DNA of 64,000 bases, taken from positions 111,673,849-111,737,848 of the forward strand of contig NC_050104.1 of NCBI RefSeq assembly GCF_902167145.1, read 5' to 3'. This stretch comes from Zea mays. Its lineage: Eukaryota; Streptophyta; Magnoliopsida; Poales; Poaceae. Positions within the stretch are counted from its first letter, which is position 1. Every line of letters begins with the position of its first letter. The notes below the pieces were generated by a model that did not search any database, was not told the DNA's origin, and saw only the letters and a list, made by a program, of their open reading frames with translations. Positions 22,501-32,716 of this stretch are shown in pieces. A program made the translations under genes and the position numbers.

Positions 22501-22852
22501 GATCGATGCGAGGCAGAGGGTAGGGAACCTTCGGACATGCTTTGTTGAGACCAGTGTAGTCTACACACATCCGCCATTTCCCCCCTTTCTTTCTCACAAG
22601 CACAGGGTTGGCAAGCCATTCGGGATGGAATACCTCTTTGATGAACCCTGCTGCCATTAGCTTGTGGATCTCCTTGCCTATCACTCTGCGCTTCTCCTCG
22701 TCGAATCGGCGCAGAGGCTGCCTGATGGGTCGGGCTCCAGCCCGAATATCCAGCGAGTGCTCGGCGACATCCCTCGGTATGACGGGCATGTCCGAGGGAC
22801 TCCACGCAAAGACGTCGGCGTTTGCGCGGAGAAAGTCGACGAGCACTGCTTC
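19562..22852 (-). pseudogene. pol: Gypsy copy A pol: RT, RNase H, integrase (dead)
   Basis: The minus-strand frame begins just after a TAG at 22853-22855. In order: RT with KWRMCVDYTGLNKAC and a YVDD site changed to YVDG (22259-22270, GAC to GGC), which loses a catalytic aspartate; a connection/first RNase H-like part; an archaeal-type RNase H starting at MFFDGSLMKTGAG; a linker rich in PEAPSVQPE repeats; and an integrase with the HH-CC zinc region (ACGHH, CEGCQFY) and D-D-E residues (LDLVGP, ITDNGTQF, NGQVERAN). Stops TAG 20009-20011 and TGA 19787-19789 break the integrase C-terminus. There is no frameshift. The enzyme set would make and insert element cDNA, but this copy cannot. Copy B keeps YVDD and has no stop until its last codons. 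Confidence 0.93.
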
Positions 22853-25800
22853 CTATTTGGGGTCGAGCCCGGAACCGATCCGGATCCGCTTGGAGGTGTC
22901 GCCACTGGGATCGAGAGGGACGGCCTTAACCGTCTCCGCTGGCTCGAAGTTGCCGGCATGACGCTTCACGTCTGGCACCTCTTTGGAGAGGCTTTCCAGG
23001 TCGGCGATGAGGGCCTCGGACTCGGCGAGGGCCTCGGCGTACTCCACGCACTCCACGTCGCATTCGAACGTGTGTTTGTACGTGGGGCCGACGGTGATGA
23101 CCTCGTTGGGGCCCGACATCTTGAGCTTCAGGTAGGTGTAGTTGGGGACGGCCATGAACTTCGCGTAGCATGGCCTCCCCAATACCGCGTGGTAGGTTCC
23201 TCGGAACCCGACCACCTCGAACGTCAAAGTCTCCCTTCAGAAGTTGGAGGGCGTTCCGAAGCAGACGGGAAGGTCGAGTCGTCCGAGGGGCTGGACGCGC
23301 TTCCCGGGAATGATCCCGTGGAAGGGCGCAGCGCCTGCTCGGACGGAGGACAGATCGACGCGCAGGAGCCCGAGGGTCTCGGTGTAGATGATGTTGAGGC
23401 AGCTGCCCCCGTCCATCAGGACCTTGGTGAGCCTGATGTCGCCGACGATGGGGTCGACGACGAGCGGGTATTTCCCCAGGCTCGGCACGTGGTCGGGGTG
23501 GTCAACTTGGTCGAAGGTGATGGGCTTGTCAGACCAGTCTAGGTAGACTGGCGCCGCCACCTTCACCGAGCGGACCTCCCGGCGCTCTTGCTTGCGATGC
23601 CGAGCCGAGGCGTTCGCCGCATGCCCATCGTAGATCATGAAGCAGTCGCGGACCTCGGGGAACTCTCCTGCTTGGTGATCTTCCTTCATGTCGTCGTCGC
23701 GGGCCCTGCCACCCTCTGCGGGTGGCCCGGCCCTGTGGAAGTGGCGCCGAAGCATGACGCACTCCTCGAGGGTGTGCTTGACGGGCCCCTGATGATAGGG
23801 GCACGGCTCCTTGAGCATCTTGTCGAAGAGGTTGGCACCTCCGGGGGGCTTCCGAGGGTTCTTCTACTCGGCGGCGGCGACAAGGTCCGCGTCGGCGGCG
23901 TCGCGTTTCGCTTGCGACTTCTTCTTGCCTTTCTTCTTGGCGCAGCGCGGAGTAGACGCCTCGGGAGCATCTTCCGATGGGCGGCCCTGGGGCTGCTTGT
24001 CCTTTCGGAAGATAGCTTCGACCACCTCCTGGCCAGAGGCGAACTTGGTGGCGATGTCCATCAGCTCGCTCGCCCTGGTGGGGGTCTTGCGACCCAACTT
24101 ACTCACCAGGTCGTGGCAGGTGGTGCCGGCAAGGAACGTGCCGATGACATCCGAGTCGGTGATGTTGGGCAGCTCAGTGCGCTGCTTCGAGAATCGCCGG
24201 ATGTAGTCCCGGAGAGACTCTCCCGGCTGCTGCCGGCAGCTTCGGAGGTCCCAAGAATTCCCGGGGCGCACGTACGTGCCCTGGAAATTGCCGGCGAAGG
24301 CTTGGACCAAGTCATCCCAGTTGGAGATCTGCCCCGGAGGCAGGTGCTCCAACCAGGCGCGAGCAGTGTCGGAGAGGAACAGGGGGAGGTTGCGGATGAT
24401 GAGGTTGTCGTCGTCCGTTCCACCCAGTTGGCAGGCCAGGCGGTAGTCCGCGAGCCACAGTTCCGGTCTCGTTTCCCCCGAGTACTTTGTGATAGTAGTC
24501 GGGGGTCGGAACCGGGTCAGGAACGGTGCCCGTCGGATGGCCCGACTGAAGGCCTGCGGACCGGGTGGTTCAGGCGAGGGACTCCGATCCTCCTCGCTGT
24601 CGTAGCGTCCCCCACGCCTGGGGTGGTAGCCTCGGCGCACCCTTTCGTCGAGGTGGGCCCGACGGTCGCGACGATGGTGCTCGTTGCCGAGGTGGCCCGG
24701 GGCCGCAGGCGCGGTGTTGCGCGTGCGCCCGGTGTAGACCGAGGCTTCCCGCATGAATCGGGAAGTCGCGACATGAGGTTCCGAGGGGTATCCCTGCCTT
24801 TGGGAGGCAGAGCTCTCGGCCCGTCGGACCGCAGCGCCTTCCAGGAGATTCTTGAGCTCTCCCTGGATTCGCCGACCCTCGGTGGTTGATGGCTCCGGCA
24901 TCGTGCGGAGGAGCATCGTTGCGGCTGCCAGGTTCTGACCGATCCCACTAGATGCGGGTGGCGGCCTGACCCTGACGTCGTTGGCGACGCGGTGCTGGAA
25001 AGCCTGGGGCAGGTGACGTATTTCTCCGGCCGGGGGTTGGCCCGCCCATACCTGCCCGACGTCCCGGCGGATCGGCTCAAGCGCTCCTGCTCCCTCGTCG
25101 AGCCTGGCCTGCGCCCCGCGGACTTGCTCGAGCTGTGGGTCGTGACCCCCCGCCGGAACGGGGACCACAGCTAGCTCCCGCGGGATGTCAGCGCGAGGCA
25201 CCGGCCTAGGGAGATCACCGTCCTCCGGCATGCTGAGATGGTTGCCTTCGGAGGGATCCCCTAGCTCGACGTGGAAACATTCGCGGCTTGGGCCGCAGTC
25301 CTCGTCGTCGAGGCTGCGGCTACCGTCGGAACAGTCGGAGAGGCAGTAGTCACATGCGGTCATAAAGTCCCGCATGGCACTGGGGTTGCCAAATCCAGAG
25401 AAATCCCAACAGATGTTGGGATCGTCATCTTCCTCGGACCCAGAGGGCCCGTAGGTCGAGACGTCCGTCAATCAGTCCCAAGGCGACCGCATACGAAACC
25501 CCAGAGGGGTTGCACTCGCCTCAGCGAGAGCGCCCGCCAACGCGAGGTCGCTAGGCGGGTTGAGGCTGAGTCGAAATGACGTAGGATGGGAATCAGTCAG
25601 TACCTTTTGGTCGACGAGCAGCGACATAGTCACGTCGGGGACTGATTGCACCGTCGTCTCAGGTACGAGGGCGACGTCCTGCAAGCTCTCCGCGAGCGTG
25701 CTGGCGTCGTCCACTTGCTCGGGATTGGCGTGTCGCGGGGGGACGGCGCTCGCCTTCGTCTCAAACGCGAGGTCGACGCCCGACGCGCCCCCCGTTGGGG

Positions 25801-26101
25801 CGCTGGGGATGTCGATTCGCTCGACAGCCGACGAAGCGCGGCCTCCCGCTTGGCCTTGGTTGCCCCGCCTCCCCCTCCGTTGGCGGGGGAGAGGACGGGG
25901 CGAGCTCGAATGTTGTTCTTCCACCACGCGGGGAAGATGTCGTCGATTCCACCGCCGGCGGACGGGTTGTCGGCCGCCATTGTCGTTGTCGCGCGACGGT
26001 GGAAGGAGTATCATGTCGTAGCTGCCGTCGAAGGACATGAACTCAAGACTCCCGAAACGGAGCACCGTCCCGGGCCGGAGGGGTTGCTGGAGACTACCCA
26101 T
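22853..26101 (-). pseudogene. gag: Gypsy copy A gag-protease
   Basis: An ATG at 26101 opens the same frame as pol. The N-terminal 209 codons end at TGA 25472-25474. The frame then runs on with the gag capsid domain (PELWLADYRLACQLGG, then DTARAWLEHLPP, RDYIRRFSKQRTEL; Retrotrans_gag type), a Lys-rich stretch, TAG 23864-23866, a CPYHQGPVKHTLEEC knuckle-like motif, the aspartic protease signature LMDGGSCLNI (DGGS in place of the usual D-S/T-G), TGA 23237-23239 and finally TAG 22853-22855. All five segments are in one frame, so gag-pro-pol was a single open frame of about 2180 codons. Where copy B can be compared, most stops fit C-to-T or G-to-A changes. The final TAG is shared with copy B. Confidence 0.9.
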
Positions 26102-26143
26102 CTGGAGCTTGACGGGAAGCTGTTCGTCAACACGCAGCAGGCC

Positions 26144-26159
26144 CCTACCTGGCGCGCCA
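26144..26159 (-). other. Primer binding site of gypsy A
   Basis: On the minus strand TGGCGCGCCAGGTAGG lies two bases after the LTR end. It is identical in copy B. I do not assign the tRNA. Confidence 0.7.
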
Positions 26160-26161
26160 AC

Positions 26162-27889
26162 TGTCGGCGTTTCGAGACCGGGGGGTCCCTAAGCCGACGA
26201 GTGAGTGTGCCGCGTGCCCCAGCCCAGATGGGTCGAGCGCGTGGGCGAGCGCGAAGGGGGGAAGCGAGGTGGCCGGAGACGGGCGTGAGAGAGGTGGAAA
26301 TCCCGCGGCCTTCGTGTTCGTCCCGCGCCCAGGTCGGGTGCGCTTGCAGTAGGGGGTTACAAGCGTCCACGCGGGTGAGGGAAGCGAGCGGCCCCAAGAG
26401 AGCGCATGTCTCGTCCTCGTCCCCGCGCGGCCAACCTTCTCTAAGAAGGCCCTGGTCCTTCCTTTTATAGGCGTAAGGAGAGGATCCAGGTGTACAATGG
26501 GGGTGTAGCAGAGTGCTACGTGTCTAGCGGGGGAGAGCTAGCGCCCTAAGTACATGTCGATGTGGCAGCCGGAGAGATCTTGGCACCCAGTTGGTGTGAT
26601 GTCGTGGCCGTCGGAGGAGCGGTAGAGCCTGGCGGAGGGACAGCTGTCGGAGCGATCGATTCCTTGCTGACGTCCTCCTGCTTCCGTAAGAGAGCTGAGA
26701 GCCGCCGTCGTCACAGGGCACGCGGGGCGCCATCATTGCCTATCTGGTGGAGCTAGCCAGATGGGACACCGGTCTTGTTCTCTGCGGCCCGAGTCGGCTC
26801 GGGGTAGGGTGATGATGGCGCTTCCTGTTGACGTGGCGGGCCCACGCCCGAGGTCGGGCGACGTGGGGGCTCCTCCGAAGCCAGGGTTGAGTCTGTCTTC
26901 CGTGGCTGAGGCCGAGTCCGAGCCCCTGGGTCGGGCGAGGCGGAGGTCGTTCGGCAGAGGCCAGGGCAGAGTCCGAGCCCTGGGGTCAGGTGAAGCGGAG
27001 TTCGTCGTCTTCTGGGGCTGAGCCCGAGTCCGAGCCCCTGGGTCGGGCGAGGCGGAGGTCGTTCGGCAGAGGCCAGGGCGGAGTCCGAGCCCTGGGGTCA
27101 GGTGAAGCGGAGTTCGTCGTCTTCTGGGGCTGAGCCCGAGTCCGAGCCCTGGATCGGGCGGAGCGGAGTTCGCCGTCTTCCGGGGCTTAGCCCGAGTCCG
27201 AGCCCTGGGTCGGGCGGAGCGGAGTTCGCCGTCTTCCAGGGCTTAGCCCGAGTCCGAGCCCTGGGTCGGGCGGAGCGGAGTTCGCTGTCTTCCGGGGGCT
27301 TAGCCCGAGTCCGAGCCCTGGGTCGGGAGGAGCGGAGTTCGCCGTCTTCCGGGGCTTAGCCCGAGTCCGAGCCCTAGGTCGGGCGGAGCGGAGTCTCCTA
27401 TGGTGCCTTTGGCGGGGCCTGACTGCCTGTCAGTCTCACTCTGTCAAGTGGCACTGCAGTCGGAGTGGCGCAGGCGGCGCTGTCCTTCTGTCAGACCGGT
27501 CAGTGGAGAGGCGAAGTGACGGCGGTCACTTCGGCTCTGCCGGGGGGGCGCGTCAGGATAAAGGTGTCAGGCCACCTTTGCGTTAAATGCTCCTGCGACT
27601 CGGTCGGTCGGCGCGGCGATTTAGTCAGGGTTGCTTCTTAGCGAAGGCAAGGCCTCGGGCGAGCCGGAGATGTGTCCGCCGTTGGAGGGGGGCCTCGGGC
27701 GAGACGGAAACCCCTCGGGGTCGGCTGCCCTTGTCCGAGGCTAGGCTCGGGCGAGGCGTGATCGAGTCGCTCGTATGGACTGATCCCTGACTTAATCGTA
27801 CCCATCAGGCCTCTGCAGCTTTATGCTGATGGGGGTTACCAGCTGTGAATTAGGCGTCTTGAGGGTACCCCTAATTATGGTCCCCGACA
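26162..27889 (-). repeat. 5' LTR of gypsy copy A (1728 bp)
   Basis: Nearly identical to 14014-15684 but one unit of about 57 bp longer in the internal array (about 26990-27390). It ends in the CCGACA terminal repeat at 27889. Confidence 0.92.
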
Positions 27890-27894
27890 ATATT
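27890..27894. repeat. Target-site duplication ATATT (right copy, gypsy A)
   Basis: Matches 14009-14013. Confidence 0.9.
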
Positions 27895-29812
27895 ACACGT
27901 ATGTCTATGCCAATATAAATCATAGAATAGGGTTGCTAGTCTACAAGAGTCAATCCTGGTAATTTCACAACACATATACGTTGTAGGTGAATTTTAGTCT
28001 GCATATTCGTTGTGTCTAAAGGTGCCATAAAATTCTGAAACGATGATGTAAGGAAAATGCTTTGTACCATAAGGTCAGTCTTAGGCAGAAAGAATCAAAT
28101 CACTATGATGCAGTCAGGCTGCTTTTGAAAAATAAAATTCCTATGAGACGAATACATGAATCATCAATAACCAGCAGCAGGTTCATATGGATAGGTTCAC
28201 ATGTTTACATGCTCAAACCTTTCCTCTAGCGCTGCATAACTTTGATTTATGTGGGGTGCGTTACTATCTTTATGTGCGATTAGTAGGATGAAATGGACTC
28301 ATGGGCGGACGTAGTCACAAAGTTCCTGGGACGATTAGGTCATGGAACAGGGGATTGAGGAACATGATATGCTCCTTAAAAAGGGTTTTCACTTCGGGGA
28401 TGATATTGTTCCTGGAACGGGAACGACGTTCCCGGTGACGAACATGTGATGGTGCTCATGGGATTGAGTATGCATATGAAGATTTTGAGGAACCATCATG
28501 TGGATGTGCTGGACTATGGCAACATTATCGGTTTAATGTCCAATCACATGTCTAAAGCATGCTGGTGATTTTTATAAGAATTCAGACATAAACATTGGCG
28601 CCCAAAGGTTTGAGCATTGGTCTTTGTTGTGAACTGCATTCTATCCTGTGGCGAGATCAGATGGTGATGCAGTTTGAATGGAGTTCTGCATTACAATCTT
28701 TCAGGTATATTTGTACAATATGGCTGAAATGAAGTAAAAGTAACAACATTGTTCTTCTGATGAAAAAAGAGTTTAAAATTCAGAATGTCGTTGCCATGAG
28801 TTAGTTGGGTTGTCGTATCAAGCAAAACAACACATGGTCTACAATTTAAAAATTGCTCCTATGGTCTACAATTGTAGCTGATATTGTCTTTTTTATGGGT
28901 AGTTATAATACGTTAAATTGAAATTTAATATTAATGAGGCAGAGGGTGTAGCATAAATGAAATTCGCGACAACCGAAGTTTATGGTGTAGTGATGCTACT
29001 TCAGTTCAGCTTATCTGAATATGGAATTAGCTGAAATCTTCGGATAAACAGTGTCACTCCATCTTCCTTATGTTATTCCTGTTTGTAGTACTGATTTGTT
29101 ATTATTTACAGAGCGGTGCAAAGAAGGTTTACAGGAAGTTCAGATATTTCAAGGGTGCGACAGTTGATTTAATATGCAGACCCATTAGACTTCAATGTTG
29201 TTTTTTGTGGAGCATCTTCTAATTCATTCCAGTTGATTTAATATGCAGATCTATTATATTGTTTCTGGTTACCTCTACTTTTTAGTGGTTCATTTGCTAC
29301 TTATTTTAATAGTTGAAAGGAACAAAGCATTATCGTTAGCCATTCTTGAATAGTGCAATGCTATTAGAACGATTTGCTTTCATAGGTTTAATGACCGCAA
29401 CTTTCCACTGATGCAAAGGAGAAGTGATAGAAGTAAAATTCTGAGAATGTTGTCCCTACTTTTTTGTGTTTACTGATTTATATGGCCTCGAAATGTTATC
29501 CTATATAATGAACCTAACCATAAGAAAAAAAATGTTCTAGTAAATCCCCACTTTAGCATTAATAAGTTGTGGCATAACCACATATCAGTACCTCTTTCTT
29601 TTATAGGAAAACAAGGCTAAATATACCATTGAAATTTTAATTCAGGTGTCTCCAGCCAAATGTTATAATAGGCAAGAACAAACATAAACTGATGATCAAT
29701 AAACTGTCTTCTCAGGCTGGTAGTGAAAATAAGGTTTCATAATTACTTCCTGTCAATAAATAGTTATTTGGAATACTCCATCATTCTAATCTTGTATTAT
29801 TCCATGGAATAG
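27895..29812. other. Helitron filler right of gypsy A
   Basis: AT-rich. Two near-identical stretches of about 26 bp (GTTGATTTAATATGCAGA words at about 29162 and 29233) form a local duplication. Near 29105-29160 an acceptor-like ACAG precedes a basic segment translating as GAKKVYRKFRYFKG, possibly a further captured exon (a ribosomal-protein S15-like reading is only a guess). Nothing else is recognisable. Confidence 0.35.
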
Positions 29813-29953
29813 ATGGTTGGCTGTAAATCAAGGGGTTATTTGTTCACACGTGCACATCTGGGACTTTGTTCAGATGAACTTCATGTATGCGGTGACCCAG
29901 CTGTTGTTCCCCTTATCCAGCGAATTCTTGAAGATACTTGTGATGTAGTTACG
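29813..29953 (+). pseudogene. Captured exon of a SUV3-type ATP-dependent RNA helicase
   Basis: An AG-bounded exon of 47 codons followed by GT encodes MVGCKSRGYLFTRAHLGLCS, then a DELHVCGDPAVVPLIQ segment and EDTCDVVT. This is the stretch just after the DEIQ box of SUV3/SUPV3L1 helicases, organellar RNA helicases that work with exoribonucleases. Only this exon is present: no Walker A or DExH box and no C-terminal part, so it is a captured fragment and not a gene. It lies in the same orientation as the kinase exons and antisense to the Helitron. Confidence 0.8.
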
Positions 29954-30362
29954 GTAATCTAGATTTAGTAACCAAATGGACAATACTACTACTGAGGACT
30001 TATATATTATTTTTTTGTCCATTATGGTCGTTGTGAATTTGAAGTGTGTTAAGGTTGACAACCATTTTACTCTGCCAGTATTCTTCCATTATGAAGTTAG
30101 ATTTCTTGACATCGACACACAGTTTTTTTGTACAAGAAAGATATATGATGTAGTTACCTATATCAATAAATGTATCTTGCAAGCCTTTGCTGACTTAAGC
30201 TTAAGTGTTTCAAATTCTCTCCACTCTGGCTTAATAAATGCAGCACATTTCTAGCACTGTCACCAGAAAAATTGGTCTCACATAATGGTATCGATAGAAA
30301 TAAAGCATCGCTAATTTTAACCACAAGTGATGTAATGTGCATTGCATTTTTTTGTAAAACAG
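29954..30362. other. Intron-like DNA between two captured exons
   Basis: AT-rich. It starts with the splice donor of the helicase exon and ends with the TTTTTTTGTAAAACAG acceptor of the next. I see no exon inside, so unrelated genes are joined here through intron DNA. Confidence 0.4.
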
Positions 30363-30415
30363 GAACTGAGGCAATGTTTGCCGACCTTGGTCACTTCAAT
30401 GTGAGAGCTATTCAG
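30363..30415 (+). pseudogene. Captured exon of a HAK/KUP potassium transporter
   Basis: A 53-bp exon with AG/GT borders translates as GTEAMFADLGHFNVRAIQ, the highly conserved loop of plant HAK/KUP/KT potassium transporters (normally GTEAMFADLGHFS). These are plasma-membrane or tonoplast K+ carriers. No neighbouring transporter exon is visible, so this is a single captured exon. Confidence 0.8.
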
Positions 30416-31574
30416 GTAATCGAGCACTGCTATTTCCCGGCTTTACATTTTTCTGAATGCATGCACACACAAACTACTAACCCCATTGATTATCACAAGC
30501 TGTGATTGTGGAGAAATACCTTTGTAGTGTGTTGAGAACATGGTCCTAAACTGTGTAAAACTATTTTCATGTTCTAAAGAAATAGTCTGAATGTTGAACC
30601 TCAAAATTGCTTTATGTGTCGATTCAGTTAGATATTCGTGGTAAAGTGTTATTACACTATAGATTGGCTTTTCAGTAGTTCTTTTCCCTTCGTATCTACC
30701 CAGTAAATGTTGCAAATACATTCTACAAATCAATTCCAGGTAAGGGCATATAAGAATGTTGAACTTCAAAATTTCTGGCACCGTCACATAATAAAACACG
30801 GTTTCGTTCACAGCTTGTGATAATCAATGGGGTTAGTAACTTGAGACTAACATAGCAACATGCCAAGGTGGAGGCGACAGGAGTTGGGTAGGGGAGAGGG
30901 AACGCCGGTGGGGCAGAGGAAAAAGGACGGAGGGAGAACTCACCTCGGCGAAAACCAATGTGACGATGGCGGACGCGAGGTGACGACGGAGTAGATGAAC
31001 AGTCGAGGAGCGGGCTTGCCGGAGTAGCGGATTGGGGATGCGCGGCTCTGAGCTAAAAGGAGGGGCGACCAGATTATTGGGAACCTCCTTGGGAGCATGG
31101 TTGTTGAGAGCGGGGGTTGTTGAGAGCGGCGTAAATCTCGGAGTCGAGGGTGGCCGAGACACATGGCGATGGAGGCGGGGGTTGTTGAGAGCGGGCGGAC
31201 CGGACCGTCGGGGGGAGGGAGAGGGAGAACGACGGCAGAGCGATGGGGATGGCTGAGAGATGGGGACGGTTGAGAGATGGGGACGGCAGGACGACGACAG
31301 AGCTACCTCCGGGTGAGGATGGCGGCGTTGAGCATGCGCAGCATGCGGCTGGTGGTGGAGAGAGATTCGCGTGAGGATGGGGGTGGCTGAGAGATTTGCG
31401 GCGTTGAGCATGCTGCACATGCGGCGATGCGCACGGGGAGGGAGGCCGGGTTGCGGGAGGGGATTCGCGGCGTGGGCGGACGGTTCGCGCGGCGGGATTC
31501 TCCGCGGGCGTTGCGGGAGGGGATTCGCGTCGTGCGGGCGGTCGTGTGGGCTGCTCGAGGCGGGGGCAGTCTAC
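30416..31574 (-). other. Helitron 5' region, GC-rich half with short repeats
   Basis: 30416-30830 is AT-rich and empty. 30833-31574 is GC-rich with repeated GAGAGCGGGGGTTGTTGAGAG-like words and a minus-strand Pro/Ser/Arg-rich frame (30833-31420) with no domain. 31380-31600 is closely similar to 33955-34129. Confidence 0.45.
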
Positions 31575-31600
31575 ACTAACCCCTTAATAGTTAGTAGAGA
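31575..31600 (-). other. Helitron 5' terminus
   Basis: On the minus strand TCTCTACTAACTATTAAGG matches the TCTMTAYTA-type 5' end of Hel1 Helitrons, preceded by the target A (T at 31601 on the plus strand). Confidence 0.8.
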
Positions 31601-32048
31601 TATCAGATTTTGATTGAGACAGAAATAAAAAAAAGAATAAATAGCATATCACTAAAAAGGCACAGAATACATACTTGTTCCCTAGGGCGAGCACCACCAA
31701 AGAGAGATGGCCTAGGGCATTTGACGTAACAAAAAGAAGTCAAAATAATAGTAAATTTTATTTGACACTGCATCTATCATACACAATACTTAAATATATT
31801 GGTCCCAAACCTAATTCTTGTCAAACATAAGCATCACTAATAAATTGTGGAAACAACGATCCAAGTTCCCGCATATTCAAAAAACGAGGTGCCGTTACCT
31901 ACATTCAATGAATGTAGACATCATTCTCCTACCACCACTCATTCCAACCATCAATATTCTCCTTTACACTTGTCCATTGTTTATGGAGATCTCATCCAAA
32001 GCAAAACCATACTTTTTTAATTGATAGAATGAAATATTAAATTGTTTG
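31601..32048. other. AT-rich DNA, no gene seen
   Basis: No supportable coding frame. It may be part of the second Helitron-like unit that ends at 34129. Confidence 0.35.
32044..32048. repeat. Target-site duplication GTTTG (left copy)
   Basis: Repeated at 32712-32716. Confidence 0.8.
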
Positions 32049-32711
32049 TGTTGAACGCTAAAAAGAGCAGTGTGGACGGTCCGGCCCTGAGGCCGGACGG
32101 TCCGCGATCCGGACAGTCCGCGGTGGTGGCGCGGACGGTACGAGCGTGCGCAGAGTCAGTTATGGTTCCTAGTTTCTCGCGGGATTTGTTACCTAAAACC
32201 ACGAGATTAACTCGGAAAACAGTTTGAAACGGATCCAGACCTCCCCCTTTATATAGATGAAGGGCTACGGCCGATTGAACCCCCACCAATCGATCAAATC
32301 AAGTCTATTTCTCGTTTTTATCTTATGCAATTAGGAGTAGTTCTAGTCTAGTTCTAGTTTAGCATCTCAATCTCCAAATTCTCCGCTTCTCTTCGACTCT
32401 ACGTCGATTAGAGCAGTCTAGGTCAGTCTGCTCGAGCCTAGACATCACCTAGGATCTCTCCTCCCGACGGGGTCCCTCCCGAGAGCGAGATCCAGGCGCC
32501 GCCGGCGACCTTCGCCGCCCCCTGTGCACGCGCGGACCGTCCGGCCCCAGGGCGCGGACCGTCCGACCGTCAGGCAGGGAACCCAAGCCTCTGTTCCAGG
32601 TCGCGGACCATCTGGCCCCTGGCCGCGGACCGTCCGCGCCTCTGCAGAGGGCACCGCCGCCGGTTCGTGTTGAGTGATTGGCGCCCCCAAAAAGGCACCA
32701 ACACTCCAACA
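32049..32711 (+). mobile_element. Gypsy-type solo LTR (663 bp)
   Basis: It runs TGTTGAACGC to CACTCCAACA (TGTTG/CAACA inverted ends) between perfect GTTTG duplications. A TATA box lies at 32248-32255. Palindromic CGGACCGTCCG-type words cluster at both ends (32071-32130 and 32530-32640). There is no internal DNA, so it is a solo LTR left by LTR-LTR recombination. The family is not named. Confidence 0.8.
32248..32255 (+). promoter_or_regulatory. TATA box of the solo LTR
   Basis: CCTTTATATAGATGAAGG, in the normal position for a plant LTR promoter. Confidence 0.55.
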
Positions 32712-32716
32712 GTTTG
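32712..32716. repeat. Target-site duplication GTTTG (right copy)
   Basis: Matches 32044-32048. Confidence 0.8.

Larger units (their letters stand above)
14014..27889 (-). mobile_element. Tat-lineage Ty3-gypsy retrotransposon, copy A (13.9 kb, complete but dead)
   Basis: A full structural copy on the minus strand: 5' LTR 26162-27889, primer binding site, one gag-PR-RT-RNase H-INT frame (26101 to 19562), a 3' region of about 3.9 kb and a 3' LTR 14014-15684, flanked by ATATT duplications. LTR ends are TGTCGGGG/CCGACA. The archaeal-type second RNase H domain after the RT and the long 3' region place it in the Tat group of chromodomain-less plant gypsy elements. It carries six stop codons and a damaged RT active site, so it could move only if supplied by another copy. 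It is the same family as copy B at 35391-49483, in opposite orientation. It sits inside the Helitron, so it is younger than that. Confidence 0.92.
10503..31600 (-). mobile_element. Gene-capturing Helitron (Hel1-like ends), interrupted by gypsy copy A
   Basis: Read on the minus strand it begins TCTCTACTAACTATTAAGGGG at 31600 and ends with a small hairpin (CCGT, loop TGCAACGC, ACAGG) 11 bases before a terminal CTAG at 10503. It sits between A and T of the target. These are the known features of plant Helitrons, rolling-circle DNA transposons that make no target duplication. It spans 21.1 kb, or about 7.2 kb without the gypsy insertion at 14014-27889 (TSD ATATT). It encodes no Rep/helicase, so it is non-autonomous. 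Between its ends are plus-strand exons from at least three unrelated genes (11561-13274, 29813-29953, 30363-30415), the gene-fragment capture for which maize Helitrons are known. A second related 5' end lies at 34129. Confidence 0.8.

Noticed and set aside
30833..31420. Pro/Ser/Arg-rich frame of 195 codons as a gene in the Helitron
   Set aside because: Low-complexity product of a GC-rich repeat stretch; no domain and no splice context.
32049..32703. Ending the gypsy solo LTR at the first CCAACA (32703)
   Set aside because: Ending at 32711 gives a perfect GTTTG duplication; ending at 32703 gives none.
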